From Haloarcula litorea (lineage in GTDB: Archaea; Halobacteriota; Halobacteria; Halobacteriales; Haloarculaceae): 64,000 bases of DNA. Position 1 is the stretch's first letter. Every line of letters starts with the position of its first letter. Shown here in pieces: positions 16,810 to 26,035 of this stretch. The stretch spans positions 2,790,001 to 2,854,000 of the forward strand of contig NZ_CP119779.1 in NCBI RefSeq assembly GCF_029338195.1, in the 5' to 3' direction. The notes below the pieces were generated by a model. The model ran no database searches. It was not told where the DNA came from and saw nothing but the letters and a program-made list of their open reading frames with translations. Made by a program: the position numbers and the translations under genes.

Positions 16810-18153
16810 ATGGCACGGTACAACACGCCCGAGCAGGGCACGACGGACTGGCACGTTCCGCTGAACGAGAACTTCGAACGGATGGACACGGACATCGAGG
16901 TCCGTGACGCGGACGGGAACCTCGGACAGTACGAACCGCGGTCGGGGCGGAAGTTCCTCGCCACGGACACGCTCGACGTCTACCTCGGCAACGGGGACTC
17001 GTGGGAACGGGTCGGCAACCTCGACGGCGGCTCGGGATCGAACTCGATCACCACGACGGACGGAGCGACGTTCTCCGGGGGCCTCGCGGCCGGAAACCTC
17101 GTCGTGGTCGCCGCGGGCTCGGAGGTCCGGATCGATCCGAGCGGGACGGACAGTCCCCTGCAGGACGCTATCGACGCCGTCGCCGCGAGCGACGGTAGCG
17201 GCACCGTCTACCTCCCGCCGGGTCTGACACAGGAGCGCGGGCCGGTCCGGGTCCCGTCCAGTGCGCAGGGCGTTCACATCCAGGGGACCGGTATCTCGAC
17301 GGACGCCAGCGGCCAGCGGAGTTCGGTCGTCGAGATCACCGGCTCCAACGTCGGCTTCGACGTCAGCGGGTGGGGCTGGAAGTTCGCCAGTATGGACGGG
17401 TTCACCCTCCGGGGGACCGGTCAGAACTACCCCGCGATCAGGTTCTCGATGCCGGACGGCGAGCAGTGGCTGACGCCGCGGATGTTCAACATCGGACGCC
17501 TCCGGTTCAGCAACTGGAACCCCGCTCCGACCGGCGTCGTCCACTACGACGACTCCCACACGTTCTCGTGTCACTACGAGACGCTGATGTTCGCCAGGAA
17601 CAACTCCGGTCCGTGTTTCGACTTCGACTCCGACTCTCCCCTTATGCTGAAGATCACCAACCTGTACGCCGACCACGGCTCACGCCACCCGGTGTTCAAG
17701 TCGCGGACGCAGTCGCCCGGTATGGTCGTGGACATGTGCAACGTCGGTGGCGACCACAGCGGCGTACTCGATCTGGACACGATGACCGGGCTCGGGTTCG
17801 TGCAGGTCAACTTCATGAACTGGGAGCCGTCCACCAACCCCTACTCGACGGACACGGTCAACCGCCTCAACGGACCCGGGTACTGTTATCTGCCACACAC
17901 ACAGGTCACCGGCTTCGGCGGCGGCGTCGACATCGACTCCGTGTTCGAACTCGGCTCCAACAACGGGAACAACGTCATCGGGCAGATCCAGACCAAGGGG
18001 GACGTCTCCATCGGTCGCAGCAAGGTCGACGTCACGAGCAGGCCGACCGCGCCCACGTACTTCTACGGATCGGGGAGCGACGTCAGCAACAGCGCGGGGA
18101 CCAACACCGGACTGGTTCGATCGCTCCGGCGTGCCGGTACCGGGAACGCGTAG
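16810..18153 (+). CDS. Right-handed beta-helix (pectate-lyase-fold) protein
   Basis: A 447-residue protein beginning ARYNTPEQGTTDWHVPLNEN and GNGDSWERVG, a modular N-terminus that in tail-fibre-like proteins precedes a helix. From about residue 95 it follows the pectate-lyase fold: DSPLQDAIDAVAASDGSGTVYLPPG, then VHIQGTGIS and repeated short strands to about 420. No signal peptide is seen, although the gene lies 2 bp after the exported CBM6 protein. Its C-terminal part (NNGNNVIGQIQ ... YFYGSGS) matches the lipoprotein at 47753, so the two are paralogs. It may be a polysaccharide lyase, epimerase or structural binder; catalytic residues cannot be assigned. Confidence 0.75.
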   Translation: MARYNTPEQGTTDWHVPLNENFERMDTDIEVRDADGNLGQYEPRSGRKFLATDTLDVYLGNGDSWERVGNLDGGSGSNSITTTDGATFSGGLAAGNLVVVAAGSEVRIDPSGTDSPLQDAIDAVAASDGSGTVYLPPGLTQERGPVRVPSSAQGVHIQGTGISTDASGQRSSVVEITGSNVGFDVSGWGWKFASMDGFTLRGTGQNYPAIRFSMPDGEQWLTPRMFNIGRLRFSNWNPAPTGVVHYDDSHTFSCHYETLMFARNNSGPCFDFDSDSPLMLKITNLYADHGSRHPVFKSRTQSPGMVVDMCNVGGDHSGVLDLDTMTGLGFVQVNFMNWEPSTNPYSTDTVNRLNGPGYCYLPHTQVTGFGGGVDIDSVFELGSNNGNNVIGQIQTKGDVSIGRSKVDVTSRPTAPTYFYGSGSDVSNSAGTNTGLVRSLRRAGTGNA

Positions 18154-18170
18154 TCGGAGCGGGCGGCGGG

Positions 18171-19106
18171 TCAGAGATACCGACCCACGCTTCGAGCGAT
18201 TCGCCACCCGGGTCGACCGAGGAGCGAGGCGAGAGCCTGTAGTACCGCCTTCGCGCCGACCTCCGGGAGGTAGTACAGGTGCCGTGCGAACGCAGCGACT
18301 GCCCTCGGCGACCAGCGGTGTGTCTTGAGGAGGATCTGTCCCTCCGTCTCGTAGGTGTTCGCGATCGCCCGCTGACGGACCGCCGCCGGACACCGGTCGT
18401 AGAGGTGGTCGTACTCGCAGACGATGTCGAACCGCGCCTCGACGGCGGCGAGCGAGTGGCCGACCGACAGCTCGTCGATGCGCTTGTGGAGGAGCGCCGC
18501 GTCGACGAAGTCGAACGACGCCGTGGCCGCAAGTTCGATCATCAGTTCGAGGTCGGTCCCGTGTCGTCGGTCCGACAGCGGGAGCACGGCGTCCATCGTC
18601 GCCCGCTCGGTCAGCATCGTCGAGGTCATACAGGGCCACAGGTCGAACGCAAGTGCCCGGTCGAGGACCTCGCCCCTGGCGTCCTCGGAGGGGAGATCGG
18701 TCAGCCCCCCGGTCTTCTCGATGCCGGTGTAGACCACCCCGACGTCGTCGGGCGCGTCCTCGAACCGCGCCAGTTGCCGCGCCAGCTTCGCCGGTCGCAT
18801 CCGGTCGTCGTCGTCGAGGAGGTGGACGTACTCGCCGGTGGCCCGGTCGAGCCCGGCCTGGCGAGCCCCGTTGCTCCCCCGGTTCTCCGGGAGCGGGACG
18901 TACTCGACGCCGTCGAACCGTTCGACGACGGGCTCGGCGTGGGCCTCCCCCGAGTCGTCGACCACGATCACCTCGACCGGCTCGTGGGTCTGTTCGAGGA
19001 CGCTCCGGACGGCGTCTGGGAGCGCGTCGTTCCGGTAGTAGGTCGGGATCACGACGGAGACCAGCGGCGACGCCGTCGCGGTCGTGCCGTCGGTGGATCG
19101 GGACAC
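18171..19106 (-). CDS. Family 2 glycosyltransferase
   Basis: A 311-residue GT2 enzyme. LVSVVIPTYYRNDALPDAV opens the domain, VIVVDDSGEAHAEP follows, then NRGSNGARQAGLDRATGEYV and HLLDDDDRMRPAKL with the DDD metal motif near residue 105. The C-terminal third (YEYDHLYDRCPAAVRQRA, then HLYYLPEVGAKAVLQALASL) is of the kind seen in haloarchaeal GT2s and includes an amphipathic stretch that may touch the membrane. The GTG at 19106 is chosen because it is the first start after the upstream phosphodiesterase gene ends at 19138. The two probably form a minus-strand operon. Confidence 0.87.
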   Translation of the reverse strand: MSRSTDGTTATASPLVSVVIPTYYRNDALPDAVRSVLEQTHEPVEVIVVDDSGEAHAEPVVERFDGVEYVPLPENRGSNGARQAGLDRATGEYVHLLDDDDRMRPAKLARQLARFEDAPDDVGVVYTGIEKTGGLTDLPSEDARGEVLDRALAFDLWPCMTSTMLTERATMDAVLPLSDRRHGTDLELMIELAATASFDFVDAALLHKRIDELSVGHSLAAVEARFDIVCEYDHLYDRCPAAVRQRAIANTYETEGQILLKTHRWSPRAVAAFARHLYYLPEVGAKAVLQALASLLGRPGWRIARSVGRYL

Positions 19107-19137
19107 GGTCAGCGGACTCGGGCGGGCGCTGTGTCGG

Positions 19138-20748
19138 TCATTCGAGGTAGCCCAGGCCCTGCAGCTGCTCCTCGATCTCCGCCTGCTCGGCGTCGCTGTA
19201 CGTGTCGGTCTCGACCCACTCGTCCCGGCTCTCGCGGTACGTCGGCGACAGCGACGAGGCGACACGCTCGGCGGGGAGTTCCCCGTCGACGTTCTCCGGG
19301 ATCGGGACGTCGAGCAGGCCGAGCACGAGCGGGAAGAGGTCGACGACCTCGCGGTCCCGGAACTCGTCGGCGTCGGCGAAGGCGTCCCCGGCGGTGACGA
19401 GCGTCCCGTGGGGGCGGTGCTCGCTCCAGCGATCCCGCACGAAGACGTCGCCGCCGGTGAACCCCGCCTGGACGGTCACGTGCATCCCGTCGCCGAGGAA
19501 GACGAGGTCGGGCGCGTCGGCCTCGAACGGCCCCTCGAACACCTCCTCCTTGCGCTCGAGGTCGGAGACGAGCGGGCCGTCGTCCTCGGGGTGGTCGACC
19601 GCGCGGAGCTCGGCCGCGATCTCCCGACGCAGGGCCGGTGCCTCGGCCGCCGAGACGGTGCCCGACGGGTGGTCCTCCGTGTTCAACACCAGGACGTTCT
19701 GTCCGGGGGCGTACGCGACCGTCTCCGACCAGTCGATCCGGGACGGTTGGAACCCGTCGCCGGCGGCGTCGGCCGGCGGGATCGTCGACTCCAGCAGGTC
19801 GAACACCCGCTGGGGGAGCAGCGTCCGCGGGTCGTCGATGCCGAGCGCGTTCTTCACGCGGACGGCGTTCTCTCGGGTGAGTCCGATCCGCCGGAGCGGG
19901 GACCGGTCTTCGCCGGTGTCGCCGCCGCGCAGGCTGAGGTACCCCCGCTCGCGAAGCCACTCGTTGACGTGGAAGTTCCACTCGCTGCGGGCCCCGTGGC
20001 CGTGGTCGCTCAGCAGCACGACGTCGGGGTCGCCGCCGACGTGGTCGAGCAGCTCCCCGACGGCGCGGTCGGCCTCGACGTAGAAGTCGTGCAGGAGTTC
20101 GCGGTTCCACCCCAGGTAGTGGCCGGCCACGTCCGTCGCCATAAAGACGGGGAAGAAGACGTCCGTCTCCCGCAACGACGCGAGCGCCTCGAAGGCCCGC
20201 TCGTGGTGCCACAGTCCGTCGACGAGGTGGTCGTACACCTCCTCGTCGTCAGCCATCCGGAGCTCCGGACCGACCGGGAACGGCGTCACGCGGTACCGCT
20301 CGCCGGTCCGCTCCTCGACGCGGTCGACGAGGTCGGGTGGCTCGCTCAGGGTGGCGTGGTTCGGGGACGGCCACCCGGAGACGACGTACCCGTGTTCGAG
20401 CTCCGTCGGGGGGTACGTGAACGGGACGTTGGCGACGCCACAGGCGACGCCGGCGTCGTCCAGCGCCTCCCACAGCGCCTCCGCCCGGACGTCGGTGTGG
20501 TTGATCGGTTCCCGCTCGTAGCTGTCGGGTGCCCGCTTGGTGAACCCGAAGCAGCCGTGTTTGCCGCCCTGTTTACCGGTGTAGATCCACGGCCAGGCGG
20601 GCGAGGACAGCGGCGGGTCCGCCGACCGGACCCGTCCGAATCCCCCGTCGTCGACCAGCGAACGGATGGTCGGGAGGTCGCGTTCCCAGTCACGGACGAG
20701 TCCCGGGTCCAGCCCGTCGAGCCCGAGCACAACGAGATCCGTACTCAT
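19138..20748 (-). CDS. Alkaline-phosphatase-superfamily phosphodiesterase/phosphotransferase
   Basis: A 536-residue protein of the type I phosphodiesterase/nucleotide pyrophosphatase family (PF01663-like). VVLGLDGLDPGLV gives the first metal Asp, PLSSPAWPWIYTGKQGGKHG the expected Ser/Thr nucleophile region, VVLLSDHGHG the second metal cluster, and HRPHGTLV a later metal His. No signal peptide is seen. Such enzymes in glycan loci hydrolyse or transfer phospho-groups on sugars or lipid carriers; the true substrate is unknown. I start at the second Met (MSTDLVVLGL). Its C-terminus ends IEEQLQGLGYLE, similar in style to the sulfatase-like gene at 28139. Confidence 0.82.
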   Translation of the reverse strand: MSTDLVVLGLDGLDPGLVRDWERDLPTIRSLVDDGGFGRVRSADPPLSSPAWPWIYTGKQGGKHGCFGFTKRAPDSYEREPINHTDVRAEALWEALDDAGVACGVANVPFTYPPTELEHGYVVSGWPSPNHATLSEPPDLVDRVEERTGERYRVTPFPVGPELRMADDEEVYDHLVDGLWHHERAFEALASLRETDVFFPVFMATDVAGHYLGWNRELLHDFYVEADRAVGELLDHVGGDPDVVLLSDHGHGARSEWNFHVNEWLRERGYLSLRGGDTGEDRSPLRRIGLTRENAVRVKNALGIDDPRTLLPQRVFDLLESTIPPADAAGDGFQPSRIDWSETVAYAPGQNVLVLNTEDHPSGTVSAAEAPALRREIAAELRAVDHPEDDGPLVSDLERKEEVFEGPFEADAPDLVFLGDGMHVTVQAGFTGGDVFVRDRWSEHRPHGTLVTAGDAFADADEFRDREVVDLFPLVLGLLDVPIPENVDGELPAERVASSLSPTYRESRDEWVETDTYSDAEQAEIEEQLQGLGYLE

Positions 20749-20982
20749 CGGGGGAGACATCCCGCAGTAGTGGCTTTGCTAAACGCACCCTAATCGCCGC
20801 CGACGGGTCCGTGGCAGCCGGACCGGTCGCCGCTCCCCGCTCCGCCCCGGTCGACGCACGGGGCCGTCGGCCGCCGACACGCGGGGCCGACCGCCGCCGT
20901 GCGTCGGTAGGAGGCGACTACTCCGCGGGTGGACGGGGTAGCGTTCGCAGAACTAAGTCGCGATTACCTGTACCGCTCGCCC

Positions 20983-22164
20983 GTGTCACGGGACCTCCGC
21001 GTCTGTCACCTCGTCCACCACCTCGCGCTCGGGGGACTGGAGAACCAGCTCCTCCGCCAGGTGCGCGCCTCCGACGACGACGTCTCCCACGCCGTCGTGT
21101 ACTTCGGGACCGACGAGAGTCGCCGCGAGGCGTTCGAGGCGGCCGGTGCGACAGTCGCCCGCCTCGCCGAGGGCGAGAACGCGTCGCCGGCCCGCCAGTT
21201 CCGCCCGCGGCGACTGCGGCGGCTGTCGCGGACGCTCTCGCGGTGGGACGCCGACGTGCTCCACTGTCACACCTCCCTGTACCTCCACGTCGTCGGCCGG
21301 ATCGCCGGGGCCGCCGCCGACGTGCCCGTCGTCGGGACGTACCACAACACCGCCGAGAACTTCCACCCGGCCATCCGGGCCGCCGAACGCGCGACCCGAC
21401 CGCTGAGCGAAGCGAACGTCGCCGTCTCGAAGGACGTGGAGCGAACCTTCGCCGCGGACGCCCGTCGCTACGAGCCCGGCGACCCGCTCACGCGCGGGAC
21501 CTACACCGTCTACAACGGCATCGACGTCGACGAGTTCCGCGCGGAGGTCGAGTCGGCCGACGACGGCGTCCGGAGACGTCACGGCGTCGACGACGACGCG
21601 CTGCTGCTGCTGTGTCTCGGCCGGTACTCCCCGGAGAAGGCTCAGGACCTCCTGATACGGGCGCTGGCCGACGCCGCCGGGGACCTCCCGCCCGTCCACC
21701 TGCTGCTGGTGGGCTGGGGAGCGCTGGAGTCGGACCTCCGCGAGACGGCCCGCTCGCTCGGGCTGGCCGACCGCGTGACCGTCACCGGCCGGGTCCCGAC
21801 CGTCGCGGAGTACTACGCCGCCGCGGACGCGTTCGTCCTCCCGTCGACCACGGAGGGGCTCTCGGTCACGCTGCTGGAGGCGATGGCCGCCGGCCTGCCG
21901 ATCGTCGCGACGGACGTGGCCGGGACCGCGGAGGCCGTCGTCGACGGCGAGACGGGTCTCGTGGTCGAGCCGGAGTCGCGGGCAGCGCTGGCGGACGCGC
22001 TGTGTCGGCTCGGCGGGGCCGACCTCGAACGGCTGGGGCGGCGCGGGCACGACCGCGCGCGGTCGACGTTCGACATCGAGCGGACGGTCGCGGCCTATCG
22101 AGCACTGTATCGGACGGCTACCGGCCGCGAGCCGACCGTCGAACAGGTCGAGCCGGCCGACTGA
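20983..22164 (+). CDS. Family 4 glycosyltransferase
   Basis: A 393-residue GT-B enzyme. The N-terminal half has VCHLVHHLALGGLENQLL, a donor-independent opening typical of GT4, and VPVVGTYHNTAENF near 110. The C-terminal half has LCLGRYSPEKAQDLLIRAL, LLLVGWGALESDL, VTGRVPTVAEYYAAADAFVLPSTTE and GLSVTLLEAMAAGLPIVATD, with the E-x7-E retaining motif. It transfers a sugar from a nucleotide donor at the cytoplasmic side. The GTG at 20983 (VSRDLRVCHL) is chosen. A frame start at 20929 is possible. Confidence 0.88.
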   Translation: MSRDLRVCHLVHHLALGGLENQLLRQVRASDDDVSHAVVYFGTDESRREAFEAAGATVARLAEGENASPARQFRPRRLRRLSRTLSRWDADVLHCHTSLYLHVVGRIAGAAADVPVVGTYHNTAENFHPAIRAAERATRPLSEANVAVSKDVERTFAADARRYEPGDPLTRGTYTVYNGIDVDEFRAEVESADDGVRRRHGVDDDALLLLCLGRYSPEKAQDLLIRALADAAGDLPPVHLLLVGWGALESDLRETARSLGLADRVTVTGRVPTVAEYYAAADAFVLPSTTEGLSVTLLEAMAAGLPIVATDVAGTAEAVVDGETGLVVEPESRAALADALCRLGGADLERLGRRGHDRARSTFDIERTVAAYRALYRTATGREPTVEQVEPAD

Positions 22165-22176
22165 GAACGGTCCCGC

Positions 22177-23391
22177 TCAGTGACGCGCCGTCGGCACGGG
22201 CGCGTCGGTCAGCAGCCGGTCGTAGGGGCGGAGCGTCTCCGACCAGTCGAACTCGTCGGTCGCGAGCGACCGGCCCTCGCGAGCGAACCGTTCGCGTCGT
22301 TCGTCGTCCCCGAGGAGCGATGCCGTCGCCTCGGCGACGCTCTCCTCGCCGTCGACGATCCGGGCGTGCGTGCCGTCGACCAGCGGGAACCCCTCCGCGC
22401 CGACCGGCGTCGTGACGACCGGCAGGCCGGTGGCGAGGTACTCCAGGATCTTGAGGTTCGTCCCCGACCCCGAGCGGATGGGCGCGACGGCGAGGTCGGC
22501 CGCCGCCAGGTGCGCCGGCAGGTCATCGACGATCCCGGTCGTGACCACGCCCGGCCGGTCCGTCTCCGGCGGGTTCCCGCCGACGAGGAACAGCGTCGCG
22601 TCCGGGTGTGACTCCCGGACCGCGGGGAACACCTCGTCGAGCAGTTCCCGCACGGCCTCGCTGTTGTGGGCGTTCGCGAGGTTGCCGTGGTAGACGAGCG
22701 TCGGCGCTCCGAGGTCGTACCGGTCCGCGATGTCACCGGCACGAGCGGCGGCGGCGGGCGCGTAGCGGTCGACGTCGACGCCGTTGGGAGCGACCAGGAA
22801 CTCGACGTTCGCGCCGTCGACGCGGGCAGCGAGGGTCCGCCGGTCTTCGTCCGAGACGGTGACGACGGCGTCGACCAGTCGGCAGGCGCTGGTCTCGAAG
22901 GCCGCCAGCAGTCGCCAGAGGGGGATCCCGACGCGCTCGGCGAACCGGTACTCCACGTTGTGCTCCGAGAGGACCAGCGTCGCGTTGAGGCCCCGCGCCG
23001 CCGCCCGGACGACCGGCACCAGATACGGGAACTCCACGACGACGGCGTCCGGCCGCCGGTCGGTCAGGTGGTCCCTGAGGGCGGGGTACAGCCACGGGTG
23101 GAACTGGTAGACCCCCTTCAGCGGCGAGTAGTCCGGGAGCAGCCACTCCAGGGTGCCGACGGCGCGCGAGCGGAGCGCCACGCGGTCGAACGGCTGTTCG
23201 TCCGGCACTCGCCCCTCCGCCGTCGCGGCTCGCTCCGGTTCGTAGGGGTGGAGGAGCCGCACCTCGTGGTGCCGACCGAGGTGCGTCGCGAGCTGGTAGA
23301 CCCGCTCGGTGAGACCGTTGTTGACCGGGATCGGGTCGCGGGGAGCCACGACGGTCACGCGGCGGCTCCCCGTCGGCGCGTCGGGCGTCAT
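22177..23391 (-). CDS. Family 4 glycosyltransferase
   Basis: A 404-residue GT-B enzyme. VTVVAPRDPIPVNNGLTERV opens the acceptor domain, SEHNVEYRFAERVG sits near 150, and VAPNGVDVDRYAP near 210 starts the donor domain. LVYHGNLANAHNSEAVREL, FLVGGNPPETD, VAPIRSGSGTNLKILEYLATGLPVV and EEFDWSE-like C-terminal residues follow. The GSGTNLKILEYLA segment is typical of GT4 enzymes related to capsule glucosyltransferases. It is convergent with the GT4 gene at 20983 (12 bp between stops). A TAACTAAC element lies 31-42 bp upstream of the ATG. Confidence 0.9.
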   Translation of the reverse strand: MTPDAPTGSRRVTVVAPRDPIPVNNGLTERVYQLATHLGRHHEVRLLHPYEPERAATAEGRVPDEQPFDRVALRSRAVGTLEWLLPDYSPLKGVYQFHPWLYPALRDHLTDRRPDAVVVEFPYLVPVVRAAARGLNATLVLSEHNVEYRFAERVGIPLWRLLAAFETSACRLVDAVVTVSDEDRRTLAARVDGANVEFLVAPNGVDVDRYAPAAAARAGDIADRYDLGAPTLVYHGNLANAHNSEAVRELLDEVFPAVRESHPDATLFLVGGNPPETDRPGVVTTGIVDDLPAHLAAADLAVAPIRSGSGTNLKILEYLATGLPVVTTPVGAEGFPLVDGTHARIVDGEESVAEATASLLGDDERRERFAREGRSLATDEFDWSETLRPYDRLLTDAPVPTARH

Positions 23392-23421
23392 CTGTTCGGT
23401 CCGGTCTACGGCCCCGGGGAG

Positions 23422-23433
23422 GGTTAGTTAGGG
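23422..23433 (-). promoter_or_regulatory. TAACTAAC promoter element
   Basis: Read on the minus strand the sequence is ccctaactaacc, 31-42 bp before the ATG at 23391. The same TAACTA core appears in sense orientation before several other glycan genes in the window. Confidence 0.4.
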
Positions 23434-23630
23434 TCCGTGTATCGGTCGGGCGTGACCCTCCCCGCGACCGGCCCGCCGTGGACGGTCGTCGGGAGCCACC
23501 GGGGCCCGCCGCGTGCGCGAGTAACCGCGTCGTAACTAACCCCCGACAGAGCCAGGCACGACTGAATGCACGGAGCGCAGTGTGGCGACCGTCGGAGCCG
23601 ACCCGGAGCCGTATCGGAGGCGGTCCGAGG

Positions 23631-24947
23631 GTGACAGACGACGACAGGTCGCGCCGACTCACCCGCCGCGCGCTGTTGCACGCCGGCGCGGGGACCGCGG
23701 TGGCCCTGGCCGGGTGTTCCTGGTTCAGCGACGACGATCGGGAGCCACCGCCGGTGACGGAGACGCCGGAGACGCCGCCCACGACGGACGGTCGCGGGAC
23801 ACGGACCCGCTCCCCGACCGAACCCGCCTCGCGGTTCGACGGCCACTACGTCTTCGTCTCCGACGAGCAGTTGCGGGGCATCCGGGAGCGCCTCGCCGCG
23901 GAGGCGGAACCGTGGCACTCGGGCTACGGGAGCCTCTACGGCTCGGCCGAAGCGGCGCTCTCGATGGACCCCAGAAGCATCGTCGACGACGGCGCGCCGA
24001 GGTGGGACGACCCACACCGGTTCGGAGAAGACGAGGACCGCCACGACTACCGCGCCGCGATGGAGATGACGGCAGCGGCCCGCGATACGGCGCTCGCGTA
24101 CCGCTTCTCCGACGAAGATCGGTTCGCTCGCAGGAGCATCGACCTGATCTCTCACTGGTGTCTCGACGAGGAGACGCGGATGAAACCGGTCGCGAAGGAT
24201 CTCTGGGCGGGGCCGGCGATCTCCCTGTGGATCACGATCCCGGACTTCTGGTACGCGGCGTCGCTGCTCCGGGGCCACCCGCACTGGCGCGACGGGGGGG
24301 TGGACCGGGAGGCCGAGTTCCGGTCCTGGGTCCGTTCGTTCGTCGACTCGATCGAGGACCCCGGCTACTTCCAGTACAACAACATCTGGGCGTGGCGGAT
24401 ACAGACGCTCGCGAGCGCGGCCGTCTACCTCCGCGACGAGGCGCTGTTCGACAGCGCCCTGGAGATGTGGCGCGCCGAGCGCAACTGGAGGGACTACCGC
24501 CGGAAGGGCGAGGGGATCGGCGCACTCCGGAAGGAACTGAACCGCGAGGACGGGTTCAGCTACCACGTCTACGGGATGAAGGCGCTGACGATGACCGCCG
24601 AGATCGCTCGCCACCAGGGGATCGACCTCTACGGCTACAACGCGCCGACCGATCCGGCCGACGGCTCGACGCTCCGGAAGCTCTATCGGTTCATGCTGCC
24701 GTACCTCGCCGACCCCGACAGCTGGCGGTGGGGGCTCGGGAACAACGGGCTCGTGGACTACGAGCGGCGCGGCTTCGCGTCGCTGTACGAACTCGCCTAC
24801 TCCAGGTGGGCCGACCGGGAGTTCAGGGAGGTGGTCGGGCTCGTCGGCCGACCGGTGTCCGACGGCCGCCTCCTCGGGTGTACGACGCTCACGCACGGGA
24901 ACCTCTTCGAGTTCGACGACATCGAACAGCCGGTCATCGACGGCTGA
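23631..24947 (+). CDS. Alginate-lyase-family (AlgL/heparinase-fold-like) lipoprotein
   Basis: A 438-residue exported lipoprotein. RRLTRRALLHAGAGTAVALAGC provides a Tat-like twin-arginine signal and a lipobox with Cys29 as lipidation site, then a Pro/Thr-rich linker to about 65. The catalytic part (about 70-438) has the all-alpha toroid pattern of the alginate lyase family: DYRAAMEMTAAARDTALAYRFS, WAGPAISLWITIPDFWYAASLL, YFQYNNIWAWRIQTLASAAVYL with the conserved N-N-I-W, and GFSYHVYGMKALTMTAEIA with a candidate catalytic Tyr/His. It probably trims or edits the exported polysaccharide. The GTG at 23631 is used; the upstream frame is not signal-like. Confidence 0.78.
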   Translation: MTDDDRSRRLTRRALLHAGAGTAVALAGCSWFSDDDREPPPVTETPETPPTTDGRGTRTRSPTEPASRFDGHYVFVSDEQLRGIRERLAAEAEPWHSGYGSLYGSAEAALSMDPRSIVDDGAPRWDDPHRFGEDEDRHDYRAAMEMTAAARDTALAYRFSDEDRFARRSIDLISHWCLDEETRMKPVAKDLWAGPAISLWITIPDFWYAASLLRGHPHWRDGGVDREAEFRSWVRSFVDSIEDPGYFQYNNIWAWRIQTLASAAVYLRDEALFDSALEMWRAERNWRDYRRKGEGIGALRKELNREDGFSYHVYGMKALTMTAEIARHQGIDLYGYNAPTDPADGSTLRKLYRFMLPYLADPDSWRWGLGNNGLVDYERRGFASLYELAYSRWADREFREVVGLVGRPVSDGRLLGCTTLTHGNLFEFDDIEQPVIDG

Positions 24948-25008
24948 GTCCCGCCACCGGTACGGTAGCGAGTGTATAAATTAACCGTCGGAGCACACCG
25001 GGGTCGGT

Positions 25009-26004
25009 ATGGACCAGTTGGATACGGGCGGTGGGAACCGGACGGTCGTCTGGGACCTCGTGCTCGTGGGCTGTCTCGTCGTCGCGACGAACGTCGCGGT
25101 CCTGGTGCCGGGGGTCCGGGCGACGGCGCTCCGGACGGTCCTCGGCGTCCCGTTTCTCGTCTTGCTCCCGGGATACGCACTGGTGTCGGCGCTGTTCCCC
25201 CGGCGGAACGCAGAGACGCCGATGGCGGAGGCGGGCAAGACCATCGACTCGGCCGAACGGATCGGGTTCGCCGTCGGCCTCAGCGTCGCGACGGTCGGAC
25301 TGGTGGGGCTGGCCCTGAGTTGGGTCGGGATCGGGGTCGGTCTGCTCCCGATGTTGCTCGCCGTCTCGGTGGTCGCGCTGGCGGCCCTGTTCGTCGCCGC
25401 CGTCCGCCGGTACCGGTGCCGCTCCGACCGGCGGTTCGTCCCCCGGCTCCCCCGATCTCGCGCTCCGAGCGGGCCGTCGGTGTCGGGTCGGACGAACGCC
25501 CTGCTGAACGTCGCCGTCGGCCTCGCGGTCGTCGTGGCCGGTGTCGGCATCGCGCTGGGGACGACGGGACTCGCCGTGAACGGGACGACTGTCTCGGGGC
25601 TCGACGGCGAGCGCGACTACACCGAACTGTCGGTGCTCGCCGAGAACGGATCGGGGGCGGTCACCGCGGAGTCCTATCCGAAGACGCTCACACGCGGCGA
25701 GTCGGAGTCCCTGATCGTCACGGTCGGGAACCACGAACGGGACCGGACCACGTACACGGCCGTCGTCCGACTCCAGCAGCTGGGGGCGGACGGCGAGACC
25801 GTCGTCGCCCGGCAGAACCTCGGTCGCTTCCGGACGACGCTGGCCGTCGGCGAGGAGGTCCGGCAATCCGTCCGGTTCGTACCGTCGCTCGCCGGTGAGG
25901 ACCTCCGTCTGGTCGTTCTGCTCGACCGCGGGTCGGCAGACGCCGTCTCCCTGGACACCGCCTACCGGGCGGTCCACATCGACGTGACCGTGACGTCGGG
26001 GTGA
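25009..26004 (+). CDS. DUF1616 membrane protein
   Basis: A 331-residue membrane protein of the DUF1616 type frequent in haloarchaeal glycan loci. Four transmembrane segments lie in the N-terminal half (about 16-36, 40-63, 84-108, 112-134), with the family-like segment LRTVLGVPFLVLLPGYALVSALFP. A fifth membrane segment near 165-185 leads into an extracellular beta-rich domain (about 190-331: YTELSVLAENGSGAVTAESYPKTL, then LIVTVGNHERDRTTYTAVV). The molecular role is unknown. The promoter region carries tataaattaacc about 35 bp upstream. It is convergent with the membrane protein at 26036. Confidence 0.82.
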   Translation: MDQLDTGGGNRTVVWDLVLVGCLVVATNVAVLVPGVRATALRTVLGVPFLVLLPGYALVSALFPRRNAETPMAEAGKTIDSAERIGFAVGLSVATVGLVGLALSWVGIGVGLLPMLLAVSVVALAALFVAAVRRYRCRSDRRFVPRLPRSRAPSGPSVSGRTNALLNVAVGLAVVVAGVGIALGTTGLAVNGTTVSGLDGERDYTELSVLAENGSGAVTAESYPKTLTRGESESLIVTVGNHERDRTTYTAVVRLQQLGADGETVVARQNLGRFRTTLAVGEEVRQSVRFVPSLAGEDLRLVVLLDRGSADAVSLDTAYRAVHIDVTVTSG

Positions 26005-26035
26005 GGGCCGTCGTCTCCCCGGACGGGGCGAGGAC